Origin: Ichthyophonus hoferi
Lineage: Eukaryota; Opisthokonta; Ichthyosporea; Ichthyophonida; Ichthyophonidae
Reading direction: 5' to 3'
Assembly (NCBI GenBank): GCA_002751075.1
Contig: NAOQ01000156.1
Location: forward strand, 49,201-72,252
DNA: 23,052 bases
Position numbers and translations under genes: made by a program. Numbering within the stretch: position 1 is the stretch's first letter; every line of letters starts with the position of its first letter. This document shows, piece by piece, positions 20,813 through 23,052 of this stretch. Below the pieces are notes generated by a model, which was not told the origin of the DNA, did not search any database, and worked only from the letters and a program-made list of their open reading frames with translations.

Positions 20813-22623
20813 TAGCATATGTTTTGTTTCTAAAAAGAAACTTATTGAAGCAAATAATTATGTTTAAAAACTAAGGCTAAGAAAGAAAGTGAAATTCATT
20901 TTATGAAATACTGTAATGTTATCTATAGTATCAGCTTTAATCCCTAGATGTTGCTTTATCTTATGATATTGATTTTCTCTATACAGTTGGAATCTATTAA
21001 GGATATTTTATTTTTCTATCTAATAGTGTTTCTATTTATATATGTTAAAACTATAATATCTTTTTATTTTAGATTTCTTTTGAACATGTTCATTCTTTTG
21101 CTCCTTATATATTCAGAAGGATTATTCCGAAAACATAAGTTACATACCTATACATTAGACATATAATGCGATACCGCATGTCAAATGTACTAGAACGTAT
21201 TTAGCCTCCTCAATTTTTTATGGAATAATAATGCAATGCAGAGATGTAAACATATGTAAACTAGTTCATACAGGTAATAAAGTGCCAAATATCTTGGATA
21301 TAAATTGATGCTCTTATCCTTATGTAAAACATACGATTATTGGCGTATAGTGCACGTATGTGACTCTCTCTCATCAACATTTATTGGGTGCTAACATACC
21401 ATTCTAGAGACGCAGACATGGGGCCCCTTATGGGTCAGCGAAATAGATTGATGTACAATATCAGTATACACTTGGACGTACAATAACACTATGTTCTCAT
21501 TCTATTGACAGCCTGTAGATAAATAAAAACAATAAAGCAATGAACTCGATAATATAAATATAAGAAGGGTAGAAATAAAGTACGGCCAATTCGGTAGTCA
21601 GTTGCACACAGAAGCCTTTTAATTTGGTACGTGACTCACAGGGAATCATAGGCCCGAACTCTCGTTTATCGGGGGCTGGACTGAATACCAATAATTGGAC
21701 GTACGATTGTTCTCTTGTTATTTAATTGACTAGAATAAAGCTGGCCAATAAGGATGGATTTATGACAATTTCCGGTTTACACTTCATGCTGCTCAATGCC
21801 GTAATTGTTAGAGCTGATACTTATTTATATTGCGTTTTGACAGTGTATCTAACTGTTTAAAAGCTATACTGTGTTATTTATTGCTTTTAAAGGGGAAAAT
21901 ATAATGACTACTAAGAAACCAAACAAAAAATATCGATTAATAAATGACTACTCTAGCCAATTTACAATTGATAACAAATTTCATAAGCATGCATTTAGCT
22001 TATAAAAGTATAAGAGACCAAGTAAAAAACAAAGTAAAGTGCGTTCTAAAATTCTTTAATGCAAAAATGTTCTAACTTTAATTAATATAATTAATACTAG
22101 ATAGATAGACTATTGAAAAGATATCAAACATTATGCAAACTGTATGGAATTGTTTATATAAGCTATGTATATAAGGCCTATCAGTGCATCGCTCTCGGAT
22201 TAGTGTGTTTTATTAAGGAAATAGATCGTGTCAGGAGATACGCCGATTGGCTTAGACTGTATCCGCTGCAAAGTAAATACTACATTGTATATAAGCATAC
22301 CACTCCTTCCTAGTTACTTTGTTTATTTTGTTTGCCCAATGTGTAGCACTTAAGTATAGACCGGTATACTAACATCAATTTCTTTTCATTATTGATATCT
22401 GTTTCCTTCAATTTATTTACTAGCGATAAATATATGCTTATTTATATTTTAAATTATATAAATCAACTTAAAAGCAGAATAACCAAATCTGCCTCTATCC
22501 AAAACAATTCCCGTAATTTTCCATGGCACAAATATCTGTGCTTCTATTATTTCACACGAATAGTGTTTTATGATCTACTACATATAACCAGCAGGTCTAG
22601 TGTTCAGATACGTAAACACAATA
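20813..22623. other. intergenic stretch, no gene supported
   Basis: Open frames at 20948-21166 (+, very hydrophobic, T-rich), 21497-21691 (-) and 22113-22313 (+, TTG start) show no recognisable domains and are probably accidental. The DNA upstream of 22624 presumably holds the protease promoter, but no clear TATA or CCAAT arrangement is assigned. Confidence 0.4.
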
Positions 22624-23052
22624 ATGTATACAATTGCAATAGCAGTACTCTTCAGCATTATGGCGATAGCGAATCTAAAAACCCATGCTGCCCCAGGTTT
22701 GTCGCCTTTGTATTTGGTACGTTTTTTTCATTTGCTGTCCTGCTTCAGGCCCCAAATCCAGATTCATTATATCACCCATGTACCTCTACGAAGTTACTTA
22801 TCCTAATAAAATGTAACTCTTGAACATAGATTCCACTGCTTTGTTTTTTTGTGAGAAACAATTCTGATTATGTTTGGTTTCATATATTTATAGCACTCAT
22901 AATTTTACGTACACTAGAATTCCTTTATCGTTATCTTTCCAAGAGGAATATTTCACTTTTGGTCGTAGATTAATAAATACACGTTTCCACAGTCTGACAG
23001 TCCCCAGGACGCTATTCCAGGGTCATATCTTGTTGTTATGGATCTCGTATAA
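22624..23052 (+). CDS. subtilisin-like secreted protease, N-terminal part only
   Basis: Exon 1 (22624-22716) encodes 31 residues. Residues 1 to about 22 form a signal peptide, with a hydrophobic core and THA before AP as the likely cleavage site. The donor is GTACGT. Exon 2 starts at 22993 after TTTCCACAG, in phase 0, and reads SDSPQDAIPGSYLVVMD. An AP..SPLY segment followed by IP.SY(L/I)VV is typical of the start of the inhibitor I9 propeptide of fungal S8 (proteinase B/K-type) peptidases. The frame meets GTATAA at the last six bases, most simply read as the next splice donor. The catalytic domain would lie beyond the window, so catalytic residues cannot be checked. A stand-alone I9 inhibitor is an alternative. 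Confidence 0.55.

Overview
The window reads as nuclear DNA of a fungus. It is AT-rich, genes are sparse and split by GT-AG introns (several with a CTAAC-type branch site), and intergenic DNA carries many AT microsatellites and decayed repeats. Five spliced protein genes can be supported. The long introns (up to about 1.3 kb) and fungal-type protein families suggest an early-diverging, repeat-rich fungus (Mucoromycota or Zoopagomycota). That placement is inference.

Layout: 1-2410 holds no clear gene but has a promoter-like left edge and two clusters of short tandem repeats. 2411-6831 (+) encodes a 1050-residue ATPase of a fungus-expanded HerA/FtsK-like P-loop family, with two predicted LOTUS-like winged-helix domains in front. 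7996-9034 (-) encodes an unrecognised 295-residue acidic, coiled-coil protein. 11336-13838 (-) encodes a 489-residue paralogue of the first ATPase, facing it tail to tail, with no N-terminal domains in its present model. 16009 to about 18671 (+) is the mitochondrial gene COA8 (APOPT1 family), rebuilt here from five exons plus an unresolved 3' end. At the right edge, 22624-23052 (+) holds the signal peptide and start of the propeptide of a subtilisin-like protease that runs off the window.

The most interesting part is 2.4-13.9 kb: two ATPase paralogues in inverted orientation around an orphan gene. Both share a long phase-0 intron at the same codon, between Walker A and Walker B. The three could form one functional module, but the sequence shows only proximity and paralogy. 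A diverged dispersed repeat of about 200-350 bp occurs three times in the same orientation (about 10.3, 17.7 and 19.7 kb). One copy sits inside a COA8 intron. Its TATA-like and AATAAA-like spacing resembles a solo LTR. No tRNA, rRNA or CRISPR array was seen.
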